From positions 4,893 through 68,892 of the forward strand of contig URAV01000017.1 in assembly GCA_900545915.1 (NCBI GenBank): a stretch of 64,000 nucleotides of DNA, in the 5' to 3' direction. Below the pieces are notes generated by a model that was not told the DNA's origin, searched no databases, and saw only the letters and a program-made list of their open reading frames with translations. The position numbers and the translations under genes were made by a program. The DNA comes from an uncultured Porphyromonadaceae bacterium. GTDB lineage: Bacteria > Bacteroidota > Bacteroidia > Bacteroidales > Coprobacteraceae. Below, piece by piece: positions 1 through 9,120 of the stretch (within the stretch, counting starts at the first letter, position 1; the number at the start of each line of letters is the position of its first letter).

Positions 1-299
1 TATAAATACCGGATGTCTGTTTGTCGCATTTTATTTTCCTGCTCGATGTATTCTTTGTAGGGTATTACCAATATCGGACCGGTGATATTTTGGGGTTTAC
101 TCCATTTTTGCTGTACTTCTGCGGATGCATCATTTGCAGTTTTATTTCTTTCCATGATCATATTTTGTACCATTGTAATCGGTATGATCAAGACAATAAT
201 TAATAGGGCGATTAGAATAATCTTGATTGTCAGCGCATTGTTTTTGTTGTTTCCTTTTTTTGCTTCTTCTTGAATCGGAGTTAATTCGGTCTGTTCCAT
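1..299 (-). CDS. creD: Cell envelope protein CreD, N-terminal part (runs off window)
   Basis: The minus-strand frame opens with an ATG at 299 and runs open to base 1, so only about the first 99 residues are present. After a charged N-terminus (MEQTELTPIQEEAKK) there is a transmembrane helix at about residues 21-41, then a motif like QKWSKPQNITGPILVIPYKEY. This matches the CreD family, where the first helix is followed by a ...G..QKL.GP.I.IP pattern. CreD is an inner-membrane protein linked to envelope stress and beta-lactam or colicin tolerance in enterobacteria; its molecular activity is not settled. It lies downstream of the winged-helix regulator and membrane protein on the same strand, an arrangement suggesting a regulated unit. 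An inverted-repeat operator candidate lies 30 bp upstream of its start. Confidence 0.85.
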   Translation of the reverse strand, partial: MEQTELTPIQEEAKKGNNKNNALTIKIILIALLIIVLIIPITMVQNMIMERNKTANDASAEVQQKWSKPQNITGPILVIPYKEYIEQENKMRQTDIRYL

Positions 300-328
300 A
301 ATCGAATATTTTAGTTGATAATTAAAAG

Positions 329-347
329 TACTTTGAATTTCAAAGTA
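329..347. promoter_or_regulatory. Inverted-repeat operator candidate upstream of creD
   Basis: TACTTTG-AATTT-CAAAGTA is a perfect 7-bp inverted repeat with a 5-bp spacer, 30 bp upstream of the creD start codon. The same half-sites with the same spacer occur at 1303-1321, upstream of the first gene of the cluster. The half-site resembles a -7 box, so it may overlap the promoter. The likely binder is the winged-helix regulator encoded next to it (inference). Confidence 0.5.
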
Positions 348-361
348 TATAAATAAAAAAA

Positions 362-679
362 TTATAGGTTTTGACTTTTTAAAAAATTTTCTAGAGCCCG
401 AATGTGGGAGATAAAAGCTTCCCGTCCTTCGGTAGTAATGGAAAATCGGGTATTGGGTTTGCGCCCTATGAATTGTTTATTGCTTTTTATGTAGCCGAGT
501 TCTTCTAAATTTCGGGTATGACTAGCCAAATTACCATCAGTTAGATCAAGTAAATTTTTGATGGTGGTAAAATCGGTAGAGTCATTTACCATTAAAATAG
601 ACATAATCCCTAATCGGACTTTGCTTTCAAAGGCTTTATTGATATGTTCGAGATTAGGCTTCATTATTTTTTCGGTCAT
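362..679 (-). CDS. Winged-helix transcriptional regulator (ArsR/MarR-like, HTH_27 type)
   Basis: A 105-residue protein with a winged helix: helix-turn-helix around residues 38-65 (FTTIKNLLDLTDGNLASHTRNLEELGYI) and a basic wing (KQFIGRKPNTRFSIT). Small regulators of this kind, with DNA-binding domain only, are common beside CreD and a membrane protein in Bacteroidota. The start at 679 overlaps the upstream membrane-protein gene by 26 bp. An alternative ATG at 664 (MKPNLEHINKAF) would still overlap it by 11 bp, and I cannot decide between them. It has no ligand-binding domain, so it probably senses through dimerisation or a partner, or acts as a simple repressor. Two matching inverted repeats at 329-347 and 1303-1321 are its likely operators. 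Confidence 0.8.
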   Translation of the reverse strand: MTEKIMKPNLEHINKAFESKVRLGIMSILMVNDSTDFTTIKNLLDLTDGNLASHTRNLEELGYIKSNKQFIGRKPNTRFSITTEGREAFISHIRALENFLKSQNL

Positions 680-1283
680 ATTTCAGGTAGAAAAAGATTC
701 CATAGATGATATGAAATAGTCCGAATCCAACGGTCCAGAAAAGCAATCCGTATCCGGGAACAAAGCTGTCGATCAAACCTAATGTTAATTCTGCGTATCC
801 CAGATAACGGGTATTTGAATAGGTATATTTCGAACCGTTGATTAAAGCTATACCATAAAATATTAACATGATGGAAGAAGTGAGACCGTAATGTTGCTGT
901 AACAGTAAGGAAGTACAAAGAATTCCTCCTGCTAATAACGGGACGAAAAAGTTGATTAACAAACGAATGGATATTTGGTCTAACCGTAGCTTGTGACCAT
1001 TCTTTTTGGCTTTTATCCAAGAGAAATAAAATGCGGTTATCAATGATATCGACAATAGTATCAATGCCAGAATAACAATGATTTGTAATCGATATGGCGT
1101 ATTGATGTTTAGGGTCATGATTTTACTCGTCGAGTCGAGTATATAGTAGGCGATATAAGCTCCGATAAAGGCATATATACCGACGAATATTGCAGAAGAA
1201 CCACTTAATGAGAGAAATTTGGAAGACTTCTCCATCAGTTCTTTTATTTCGCTTAATGTGCTTATTACTTCTTTATTTTCCAT
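654..1283 (-). CDS. Hypothetical multi-pass membrane protein of the creD cluster
   Basis: A 209-residue protein with a soluble N-terminus (MENKEVISTLSEIKELMEKSSKF) and about six hydrophobic segments (roughly residues 25-50, 68-90, 105-128, 132-150, 160-178, 180-198), ending in a charged tail. I do not recognise a characterised family. Its first-gene position and overlap with the winged-helix regulator imply co-transcription and perhaps a sensory or partner role. In Bacteroidota such membrane proteins often accompany a DNA-binding-only regulator. Function unknown. Confidence 0.75.
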   Translation of the reverse strand: MENKEVISTLSEIKELMEKSSKFLSLSGSSAIFVGIYAFIGAYIAYYILDSTSKIMTLNINTPYRLQIIVILALILLSISLITAFYFSWIKAKKNGHKLRLDQISIRLLINFFVPLLAGGILCTSLLLQQHYGLTSSIMLIFYGIALINGSKYTYSNTRYLGYAELTLGLIDSFVPGYGLLFWTVGFGLFHIIYGIFFYLKYDRKNNEA

Positions 1284-1302
1284 TTTTTTTGTAATAATAA
1301 AG

Positions 1303-1321
1303 TACTTTGTTTTGCAAAGTT
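1303..1321. promoter_or_regulatory. Second inverted-repeat operator candidate, upstream of the regulator operon
   Basis: TACTTTG-TTTTG-CAAAGTT has the same half-sites and 5-bp spacing as the site at 329-347 (six of seven arm positions pair). It lies 20 bp upstream of the start codon of the membrane-protein gene at 1283. Matching sites ahead of both the operon and creD suggest autoregulation by the winged-helix protein. Confidence 0.5.
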
Positions 1322-1426
1322 GAATAAAAAAATTGTAAAAACAAATTTTTACGTATTTTTTTATCTGAGAAAAGAACCGGAGAAATTTGTATCGTATGGA
1401 ATCTTTTTGTTGTTCTGCAAAATAAA

Positions 1427-1455
1427 AAGACTGTCCGGAATTCCGGAACAGTCTT
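1427..1455 (-). terminator. Hairpin, probable terminator of the efflux operon
   Basis: A near-perfect palindrome with arms AAGACTGT/ACAGTCTT around CCGGAATTCCGGA, followed on the minus strand by a T-rich run (TTTTTATTTT). It lies 280 bp beyond the stop of the outer-membrane efflux gene at 1735. The rest of 1322-1734 shows no convincing gene or other structure. Confidence 0.5.
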
Positions 1456-1734
1456 TACTTGTCATTGCAAAAAGAGCCAGATCATTTTTCTGTTTTGCTG
1501 TTAGCCGATAAAGTTCATATATCGGTTACAGTGTTTTTGAAGCGAAAGTTTAGTAGCCTGATTATGAAAGTTAATTACTATCAAGCAAAAACGAGATGAT
1601 ACGAGTCTCTTTTGTTCACAAAATCATGTTATTCCGACGGATATAACGATCAAGTTATAAAGATATGAAAAAAGATGCAAGAATAACAACAACTTTCTGT
1701 ATTTTGATGTTCTGGTGCAACTTTTTGTTAATTT

Positions 1735-2910
1735 TTACAACTTGTATCGATACATTTGAGAGACGATTTGCTGGTATTGGTTTTCTAATTGTAAATAATT
1801 TTGCATACTCTCATACACTTGATTTGCTTCGATGAAATATTCTATCATCGAGAGTTGACCGTTTTCAAGGGCTTTGTTAAGTAAAGAGAGTGTTTTTTGT
1901 GATTGTAACAGTTTGTTGTATTCTTGCATAGAGATTTTTAAGTTGACCGCCTGATCATAGAGCTGTCGTAAAGTTGAAAGACTTTGTAAGCGGGTATTTT
2001 CTATTTGCATTTGAGTATATCCGCTTAAGGCTTTAGCCTGTTTTATTTTGTTCCGATTCTCAAATAGCGGAATAGAAATACCGAATGATATGCCGTTATA
2101 CTTATCTGTAGGTTCCATTTCCCGGATATAACCGATCTCGAATTTGGGAAACCATAGGGATTTACTTAGTGAAATATTTTTTCGAGCTACTTTCAGTTCG
2201 TTTTCGAGTGAACGTAGTTCTGGGTCGGAGGCTATGGCTTCTTGACTGTAGATTTCAAAACTTTCCGGGAAATCCACAGGAGAATAATCGGTCAGATTTT
2301 CTTCGATCGGTAAATTCCCATTTAAAGCTTGTAATTCTTTAAGTTTGTTATTTTTATCGGTTTCGATCAACCGCATTTGTGTTTTTATATTATAAAGCTC
2401 TAATTCTATTTTGTTGGTTTCAAGTATATTCGCATCTCCGTTCGATAACCGTTTCTGATATAGAGAAGAGAGTTTTTGTACATTTTTAAGCCGTAGGTCC
2501 AGCAATTTTTGTTGTTGGAAAAGAGAGATTAGATCCAGACAAATTGTTTTTGCATTAAGCAGTACTTGTTGGCGAATGATTTGTTTTTGTTGATCATATA
2601 AATTTGATTTTAGATCATACAGTTGGTTTTTATAAACGTATACCGATGGAAAATCAAAGCTCTGGGATACGGATAATTCGCCGGTTTTTCCGATCGATGC
2701 CGGTTTTCCCCATTTCCGTTCGTACGATACATTCGGGTCGGGCAGGGTATTCTCTGTTGCTGCTTCCAGTTTTTTAGAAAGTGTCAATTGTTCACTGGCT
2801 TGTAATTCTTTATTGTTTTTTTCGATAGCCCTGAGTATCGATTCGATACTGTTCTGTGCCGCTAAATTTCCGGCACAGAACAACATAAAGGCAATTATAT
2901 GGAATTTCAT
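1735..2910 (-). CDS. TolC/CusC-like outer-membrane efflux protein
   Basis: A 391-residue protein with a signal peptide (MKFHIIAFMLFCAGNLAAQ) and the long alpha-helical, heptad-rich segments of outer-membrane efflux factors, including LDLISLFQQQKLLDLRLKNV and LRQLYDQAVNLKISMQEYN. It would form the outer-membrane channel of a tripartite pump whose inner-membrane and adaptor parts are encoded immediately upstream. Its start overlaps the RND gene stop by 4 bp (ATGA), so the two are translationally coupled. Length is slightly short for the family (about 400-470) but plausible for CusC/CzcC-type members. Confidence 0.88.
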   Translation of the reverse strand: MKFHIIAFMLFCAGNLAAQNSIESILRAIEKNNKELQASEQLTLSKKLEAATENTLPDPNVSYERKWGKPASIGKTGELSVSQSFDFPSVYVYKNQLYDLKSNLYDQQKQIIRQQVLLNAKTICLDLISLFQQQKLLDLRLKNVQKLSSLYQKRLSNGDANILETNKIELELYNIKTQMRLIETDKNNKLKELQALNGNLPIEENLTDYSPVDFPESFEIYSQEAIASDPELRSLENELKVARKNISLSKSLWFPKFEIGYIREMEPTDKYNGISFGISIPLFENRNKIKQAKALSGYTQMQIENTRLQSLSTLRQLYDQAVNLKISMQEYNKLLQSQKTLSLLNKALENGQLSMIEYFIEANQVYESMQNYLQLENQYQQIVSQMYRYKL

Positions 2911-5900
2911 AAGTCGCTTTTTTTATGGTTCATAATCTGATAAACAATGGGAACGATAAATGCGTTCAATAAGGTGGAACTTAATAATCCGCCTAAAATT
3001 ACCTTTGCCATCGGGCTTTGTATTTCATTTCCCGGTAGATCTCCACCTATTGCTAACGGGATGAGAGCAAGAGCAGAAGATAAGGCTGTCATTAAGATCG
3101 GATTGAGACGGTCTAATGATCCGTGTATAATGGTATCTTTCAGATTATAACCTTCGCTTTGGAGATGGTTATAGTGCGATACCAGCAGCATTCCGTTGCG
3201 AGTAGCGATACCGAATAGCGAGATGAATCCGATAATTGCAGGAATGCTTATTTCTCCGGATGTGAGTTTCAGCATGATTACTCCGCCAATTAGTGCTAAA
3301 GGGAGATTTAGTAAAATAATACCCGATTGTTTTGCATTTCTGAATTCGTGATAGAGTAATAGAAATATTACCAGTATCGAAATCATTGAGGTTAGTAATA
3401 ACGTTCGGGATGCGGCTTGTTCGCTTTCGAACTGACCACCGTACTCTATATGATAGTCTTCGGGTAGTTTTATTGTTGAGTTTATTTTTTCTTGTATATC
3501 TTTTACGACTCCGTGCAAATCCCGGTCGGCTACATTTGCTGAAATTACGATCTTTCGTTTGACATTTTCCCGATTTATCGTATTCGGACCGGATGATGAA
3601 GTGATGTCCGCTACATAAGACAACGGAATTTTTGTCCCATTTGCATCGATCATCAGGTTTGCTATTTTTTCGATTTTATCTCGTTCATCATCCCGGACTT
3701 TTACCGTAAGGTCGAATGAACGTCCGTTTTCATATACTTGAGATACAACTTCCCCGGCTAATGCAATATCGATAAATTCGGCAAATTCGGGTAATGTGAT
3801 GCCGTATTTGGCAAGCATGTTGCGTTTTGGATTGATTTTGAGCTGCGGACGTTCGATTTGCTGTTCTACGTTCAGGTCAACGATTCCTTCGACATCCTTT
3901 ATCGCAGCTTTTATTTGGTTTCCCAAAGAAAACATCTTGTTCAGATCATCACCGAATAGTTTGATTGCAATTTTTGCTTGTGTTCCGGATAACATGGCAT
4001 CGATACGGTGAGATATCGGTTGCCCTATTTCTATATTTACTCCGGGTAAACTACCCAATTTCTCTCGGATGTCGGCAATCATTTCTTCATGAGAACGTTC
4101 TCCGTGTTCATAAGGAGCTTCTATTTCAGAGACATTTACCCCTAAGGCATGTTCGTCCAGCTCTGCACGTCCGGTTTTTCGGGCTACAGTTTTGATTTCG
4201 GGGACAGAAAGCAGCAATTGTTCTGCTCTTTGTCCGATTCGGTCCGATTCTTCCAAAGAAATTCCCGGTAACGTACTGATATTTATGGTAAACGAGCCTT
4301 CATTGAACGGAGGCAGAAAGCTTCGTCCTAAAGTGAAAAATAGTGCCAGAGAAACGATGAATAATCCGATAGTCGATCCTAAAACCGCTTTTTTGTGGTG
4401 TAAAGTCCACACTAATGCACGTTCATATACCCGTTTCAGATTTCGAGCGACCCACGGTTCTCGGGAGAGTTTTTTATCATTTTTCTTGTTGGTCAGCAGG
4501 TAGCTGCAGAGTACCGGAGTCAAGGTGAGGGCTACTACCGTAGAGGCGAACAGGGCAATGATAAATGAAATGCCGAGAGGCATTAACATACGACCCTCCA
4601 TTCCGCTTAAAAAGAACAAAGGAACAAAGCTGACGATAATGATAAGAGTCGAGTTGAGTATCGGCATGCGTACTTCTTTAGATGCTTCGAAAATCACATC
4701 TATCGGACGATTGCGTTCGCTTTCCGGTAGCAGGCGGTTTTCTCGTAATCGTTTATATACATTTTCTACATCGACTATCGCATCATCGACCAGAGAGCCG
4801 ATTGCGATTGCCATACCACCCAGACTCATCGTATTGATGGTGAGCCCCATAAAATGAAGGGTCAATATCGATACTAATAGAGAAAGGGGTAAAGCGACTA
4901 ACGATATAACGGTAGTTCTTAAATTCATCAAGAAGAAGAACAAGACGATTATAACGAAAATAGAGCCTTCGAAAAGCGATTTCTGTATATTATCGATCGA
5001 ATTGTCGATGAAACGGGATTGCCGGAATACATCGGTAGAGATGTGAATGTCTGAAGGCAGATTTTTTTGCAATTCCGCAACGGACTGATCCAGTTTTTCA
5101 GTTAGCTCGAGCGTACTGGTATTCGGTTGTTTGGTAACCGTGACCAATACGGCAGGTTTACCTTTCTCCGAAGCTGTACCGAGTTTGGGCGCTTTGTTTC
5201 CGATTCGGATGTCTGCAATGTCTTCAAGTAGAACCGGAATTCCATTTACCGTCTTTACTACTGCTTTAGACAGCTCATCTATCTGATTTGTCGAAACTAC
5301 GCCTCTGACGATATATTCGTTACTGAATTCGTATAATATACCACCGTTTGCATTTTGATTCATGTTCCGGGTCGTGTTCATGATCTCGTTCAGTCCTATG
5401 CCGTAATGCTTCATGCGGGCCGGGTCGAGCAATATCTGGTATTCTTTGATTTCACCTCCGATAACCGTTACTTGGGCGACACCACCAGTGGAGAGAAGTC
5501 TCGGTCTGATTACCCAGTCGGCCAGAGTCCGCAGATCTTGTAAAGATGTAGAGTCGGATGTGATGCCGAGTATCATGACTTCTCCCAATATAGAGGATTG
5601 AGGTCCGAGAGTGGGAGTTCCTACGTTCGCCGGTAAACTTTCACTCATTACTGCCAATTTTTCGGAAGTAATCTGGCGAGCTCGATATATGTCCGTACCC
5701 CAGTTGAATTCTACCCATACGACAGAGAACCCTGTCGTGGAGGAGGAGCGCACGCGGCGTACGTCTGTAGCCCCGTTAACAGCCGTTTCTACCGGAAATG
5801 TAACGAGGCGTTCTACTTCTTCAGGAGCCATGCCCGGAGCTTCGGTCATAATTACGACCGTAGGGGCATTCAGGTCGGGAAATACATCCACTTCCATTTT

Positions 5901-5996
5901 CATGGCAGTGTAACTACCGATAAAAAATAAAAGTATAGCTGCAAAAAGTATTAATAACCTGTTATGCAGCGAGTAACTGATAATTTTATTTAGCAT
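2907..5996 (-). CDS. Heavy-metal efflux RND permease (CusA/CzcA family)
   Basis: A 1029-residue inner-membrane proton antiporter. The N-terminus has TM1 followed by MEVDVFPDLNAPTVVIMTE and PGMAPEEVERLVTFPVE, typical of the HME subfamily of RND pumps. TM4 carries GSLVDDAIVDVENVYKRL (residues 401-418) with paired Asp 404/405 and Glu 411, corresponding to the charged relay of CusA/CzcA. Two large periplasmic loops and about 12 helices are present. With the adaptor (6012-7166) and outer-membrane protein (1735-2910) it forms a complete tripartite exporter, probably for Cu(I)/Ag(I) or Zn/Co/Cd. The metal cannot be fixed from sequence; His-rich ends on the adaptor are consistent with metal handling. 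Confidence 0.93.
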   Translation of the reverse strand: MLNKIISYSLHNRLLILFAAILLFFIGSYTAMKMEVDVFPDLNAPTVVIMTEAPGMAPEEVERLVTFPVETAVNGATDVRRVRSSSTTGFSVVWVEFNWGTDIYRARQITSEKLAVMSESLPANVGTPTLGPQSSILGEVMILGITSDSTSLQDLRTLADWVIRPRLLSTGGVAQVTVIGGEIKEYQILLDPARMKHYGIGLNEIMNTTRNMNQNANGGILYEFSNEYIVRGVVSTNQIDELSKAVVKTVNGIPVLLEDIADIRIGNKAPKLGTASEKGKPAVLVTVTKQPNTSTLELTEKLDQSVAELQKNLPSDIHISTDVFRQSRFIDNSIDNIQKSLFEGSIFVIIVLFFFLMNLRTTVISLVALPLSLLVSILTLHFMGLTINTMSLGGMAIAIGSLVDDAIVDVENVYKRLRENRLLPESERNRPIDVIFEASKEVRMPILNSTLIIIVSFVPLFFLSGMEGRMLMPLGISFIIALFASTVVALTLTPVLCSYLLTNKKNDKKLSREPWVARNLKRVYERALVWTLHHKKAVLGSTIGLFIVSLALFFTLGRSFLPPFNEGSFTINISTLPGISLEESDRIGQRAEQLLLSVPEIKTVARKTGRAELDEHALGVNVSEIEAPYEHGERSHEEMIADIREKLGSLPGVNIEIGQPISHRIDAMLSGTQAKIAIKLFGDDLNKMFSLGNQIKAAIKDVEGIVDLNVEQQIERPQLKINPKRNMLAKYGITLPEFAEFIDIALAGEVVSQVYENGRSFDLTVKVRDDERDKIEKIANLMIDANGTKIPLSYVADITSSSGPNTINRENVKRKIVISANVADRDLHGVVKDIQEKINSTIKLPEDYHIEYGGQFESEQAASRTLLLTSMISILVIFLLLYHEFRNAKQSGIILLNLPLALIGGVIMLKLTSGEISIPAIIGFISLFGIATRNGMLLVSHYNHLQSEGYNLKDTIIHGSLDRLNPILMTALSSALALIPLAIGGDLPGNEIQSPMAKVILGGLLSSTLLNAFIVPIVYQIMNHKKSDL

Positions 5997-6011
5997 AATC
6001 TGTTCCTCCTG

Positions 6012-7166
6012 TTAATGGCTGTGAGAATGACCTTCGGGAATAATGCCGCTGTTTGCCGCAAGTTTTACTTGATAAGCACCTTTGGTTACGACGCGGTCTC
6101 CGGGTTTTATTCCTGAGAGGATTTGCACTTCTTCTCCATTGTTGACTCCGAGAGTAACTTCTTGTTTTTTGTAACCTTCTTTGTCGAGCTGGAGGTATAC
6201 GAAATAACTTCCTTGTTCTTCGGTGAGGGCTGTTACGGGAACAGCTATTACGTTATTTATATTTCCGGATAAAAGGAACACATCGACATAAGATCCGGGG
6301 ATAATATCGCCTTTGTTGTCGAATTCGAATATGACCGGAAGATAGAAAGAGCCGTTGTCGGAAGAACGTCCGTATGATTTTAATTTCCCATTGAGGTTTT
6401 CTAATGTATAGACTTTGTTATTATACGGAGTTTTAAAGTGGGCGGAGGTCAATGTCGGAAGATATTGATAGTATCGTTCTGAAACTTCGGCCTTTAACAT
6501 TAACCGGCGGTTTTGTGAAATGTTTAACAGAGGTTGTCCGATTTCAACATAATCACCGTCATTAACCAGCCTACTTTTGATGAATCCCTTCATCGGAGAT
6601 GCAATTGCAATGCCGTTGTTCTCCTGATGTCCGGCTGTGGCTTTCCAAGCTACACGAGCAGTTTCATAACTGCTTAATGCTTGATTGTATTCTTTTTCGG
6701 AAATGATTTTGTCTCGATAAAGGATTGCTGCGCGTTCATATTCTTTTTGAGCGGTGCGATAAGTTATTTCAGCTTTTTCCGTCGGATCTCCATCCTGTAT
6801 GTTTTTAGCTGAAATAGAAAGCAGTATTGTTCCTTTATCTATGGCAGATCCTTCGGTAAGGGATGCTTTTCCGAAGGAAACTATCCCTGAAGTGGTCGCT
6901 GCGACTGTTATGTCATCCCCTTGTGCAGCAAGAATTTGTCCAGATGTTTTAATGACATCCCGAAATGTTTTAGGTTGTATTTCCGATATGATTATACCTG
7001 CTGCTTGAGCTTTTTCTTCAGTAAAAATTATTTCGTCTTCGTGTTCTCGATCTGTAACGTCGGTTTCTTTTTGCTGATGTTCGTGATCTGTGTCTTTGTG
7101 GGTATTGTTATTGCACCCGGCAAAAAAATAAGCCGAGATAATAATACATATTATAATCTGTTTCAT
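6012..7166 (-). CDS. Periplasmic adaptor (membrane fusion) lipoprotein of the RND metal pump
   Basis: A 384-residue adaptor. The signal peptide ends in a lipobox (FFAGC, Cys about 18), so it is a lipoprotein. The mature N-terminus is His/Asp/Glu-rich (HKDTDHEHQQKE...DREHEDE) and the protein ends in GHSHSH; both are candidate metal-binding segments. A barrel-sandwich/lipoyl part, a helical hairpin (about residues 125-175) and a beta-barrel (SYVDVFLLSGN...) follow in HlyD/CusB order. The RND gene starts 15 bp downstream. It couples the inner-membrane pump to the outer-membrane channel. Confidence 0.9.
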   Translation of the reverse strand: MKQIIICIIISAYFFAGCNNNTHKDTDHEHQQKETDVTDREHEDEIIFTEEKAQAAGIIISEIQPKTFRDVIKTSGQILAAQGDDITVAATTSGIVSFGKASLTEGSAIDKGTILLSISAKNIQDGDPTEKAEITYRTAQKEYERAAILYRDKIISEKEYNQALSSYETARVAWKATAGHQENNGIAIASPMKGFIKSRLVNDGDYVEIGQPLLNISQNRRLMLKAEVSERYYQYLPTLTSAHFKTPYNNKVYTLENLNGKLKSYGRSSDNGSFYLPVIFEFDNKGDIIPGSYVDVFLLSGNINNVIAVPVTALTEEQGSYFVYLQLDKEGYKKQEVTLGVNNGEEVQILSGIKPGDRVVTKGAYQVKLAANSGIIPEGHSHSH

Positions 7167-7270
7167 TGAAAATTCGTTTTTAATCTGATAATATTTCGTG
7201 ACGAATTGTTTGTCGTCAACGTGCGGTAATAAGAATTCGGCAAATATTGAAAATTGCCACTTTGTCTATA

Positions 7271-7657
7271 TCAGATTAAATGAGGCGGAGCTCGTAATCC
7301 CGAAGAAAGTCCTTTGTATTCGGAAATGCAAGAGTCTTTATAAGGGATAAGAAGTGTCGTATGTCCGGTTTCGTTCGGTCTGAGATCGAACGTGATGAGT
7401 GCTGCAGGAAGTGCAATAAAAATATTTGACAGGAGGTCGGGATTTCCGACAGAAGTCCGGTAGGCAGTAAAACGTGCAAGACAGTCTGTTTCACAATCGG
7501 GTCGGTGTGTAATATCCCTGTTTTGCCCGTCTTCGGGAATTTCGGATAATTGCAAACATATTCTACCGTCGATATGGTGGTGATGAGGCACAATTGTAAC
7601 GAGCAACATGCAGCATGCCGCTAACCAAAGAAAAGGTAGAAGTACTTTTTTTTTCAT
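7271..7657 (-). CDS. Small exported His/Cys-rich protein leading the efflux operon
   Basis: A 128-residue protein read from an ATG at 7657 (MKKKVLLPFLWLAACCMLLV). A start 48 bp further upstream is possible but would place extra residues before an obvious signal sequence. After the hydrophobic N-terminus comes PHHHHIDGRIC, and two more Cys occur in PDCETDCLARF. It lies about 105 bp upstream of the adaptor gene on the same strand. Similar small His-rich exported proteins occur next to metal-efflux or copper genes in Bacteroidota, and I believe they fall in a DUF6769-like family (from memory, not searched). A periplasmic metal-binding accessory role is inference. The upstream stretch 7658-8270 has no gene; it holds a possible -7 box TACATTTG at 7986-7993 and otherwise nothing I recognise. 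Confidence 0.6.
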   Translation of the reverse strand: MKKKVLLPFLWLAACCMLLVTIVPHHHHIDGRICLQLSEIPEDGQNRDITHRPDCETDCLARFTAYRTSVGNPDLLSNIFIALPAALITFDLRPNETGHTTLLIPYKDSCISEYKGLSSGLRAPPHLI

Positions 7658-8270
7658 TAAAATAGTTCCTGTGCAATTGCTCTTCGTGTACAAAGGTAGT
7701 AACAAAAGCTCGGATTAGGAAAACGGATATTCGTGTTTTTTTATTTTTAACAGGATTGTTTAATTCACTAAGGTCAAAAAAGTTCGCTCGTATTCGTATC
7801 TATATTTCTTGTGATTAAAGTAGCTTATAATTAAATGTTTATTTTGTTACGAAATGCAGAAATTCGTTATCTGAAAATTTTTTATGGTAAGAAAAACACT
7901 AATTTAAAGTTTATATTTGAAAATAATCCTATATAAGCTTGCTGACAAAAAAACCGCATAATTTTTTTCTTTGAAAATAATGTACTACATTTGACCCACA
8001 AAAGTTGCTTTAATAGCGGTATTCTTTGGAAAATTTGGAAAAATGCCATGTAAAACAATATCCTGCCTGAGGTTCCGTTGTTTTATAAATAGGTGTTGTT
8101 TCGAGGCTGCCGATATTGCAAATATGAAAAAACGGTTTTTTATTGCGGAATTTGAAGAACACGGAAAATTAAAAGCTCTTTAAATAGCGTTATAGGAACT
8201 CAAAATAATAAAGAAAATAAATTATCAAACTATTTTAATTTAACAGTCAACCACTTAGAATTTTTTTATT

Positions 8271-9101
8271 ATGGAAACTAAAAAAACTGAAACTAAAGCT
8301 AAAGCTAAAAAGAAAACATTTCGTGGCATTGAGTCTGCATTTCTTGTGATTGTAGCATGCTTTATTATTGCTTTGTGTATTTTCCATTTCATTTTGGGAA
8401 ATCCTGCAAACTTTATGGATAATGATCCTACGGGACACCCTCTGCCTGGAAATATGTTGGGTACTATCTATAAAGGAGGTGTAATCGTACCTGTTCTTCA
8501 AACTTTGTTACTTACCGTATTGGTATTAAGTGTTGAACGTGCATTTGCTCTTATGAAAGCTAAAGGTAAAGGAAGCACGACTAAATTTGTTGAAAACATT
8601 AAAGCTGCTTTGGCAGACGGTGATATTCAAAAAGCTCAAGCTATTTGCGATAAACAACAAGGTTCTGTAGCAAGTGTTGTTACTTCAGTATTGAAAAAAT
8701 ATGCTGAAATGGAAGCTAATGATACTTTGACTAAAGAACAAAAACTTACTTATATCCAAAAAGAAGTTGAAGAAGCTACCGCTCTTGAATTGCCGACATT
8801 GGAACAAAATCTTTCGGTTGTGGCTACAATGACAACACTGGGTACGTTGACCGGACTTCTCGGAACTGTGTTAGGTATGATCAAGGCGTTCGCCGCTTTG
8901 GCAAATGCTGGTGCTCCCGACTCAATCGCTCTGTCAACCGGTATTTCCGAAGCACTTGTAAATACTGCTTTCGGTATCGGTACTGGTGCGTTAGCCGTTA
9001 TTTCATATAATTTCTTTACCAGCAAAATCGATAAGATTACCTATGCTATTGATGAAGTAGGTTTTTCTATCGTACAAACTTATGCAGCAACTCACAAATA
9101 A
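8271..9101 (+). CDS. exbB: ExbB/TolQ/MotA-family proton channel protein
   Basis: A 276-residue inner-membrane protein. It begins with a Lys-rich cytoplasmic segment, then TM1 (AFLVIVACFIIALCIFHFIL), TM2 (VIVPVLQTLLLTVLVLSVERAF), a cytoplasmic helical region and the TM3-TM4 block TMTTLGTLTGLLGTVLGMIKAF...LVNTAFGIGTGALAVISYNFF, the MotA/TolQ/ExbB signature. It forms the proton-conducting pentamer that energises TonB. It is the first gene of a collinear group with two ExbD genes and tonB and probably defines the operon start. The upstream region is A-rich with no strong Shine-Dalgarno site. Confidence 0.93.
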   Translation: METKKTETKAKAKKKTFRGIESAFLVIVACFIIALCIFHFILGNPANFMDNDPTGHPLPGNMLGTIYKGGVIVPVLQTLLLTVLVLSVERAFALMKAKGKGSTTKFVENIKAALADGDIQKAQAICDKQQGSVASVVTSVLKKYAEMEANDTLTKEQKLTYIQKEVEEATALELPTLEQNLSVVATMTTLGTLTGLLGTVLGMIKAFAALANAGAPDSIALSTGISEALVNTAFGIGTGALAVISYNFFTSKIDKITYAIDEVGFSIVQTYAATHK

Positions 9102-9120
9102 TTAAAGACCTGTTGAGATT

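Noticed and set aside
1320..1511. Plus-strand open frame of 63 codons in the creD/efflux gap
   Set aside because: It overlaps the operator and a terminator hairpin, has low-complexity A/T-rich composition, and has no recognisable protein features.
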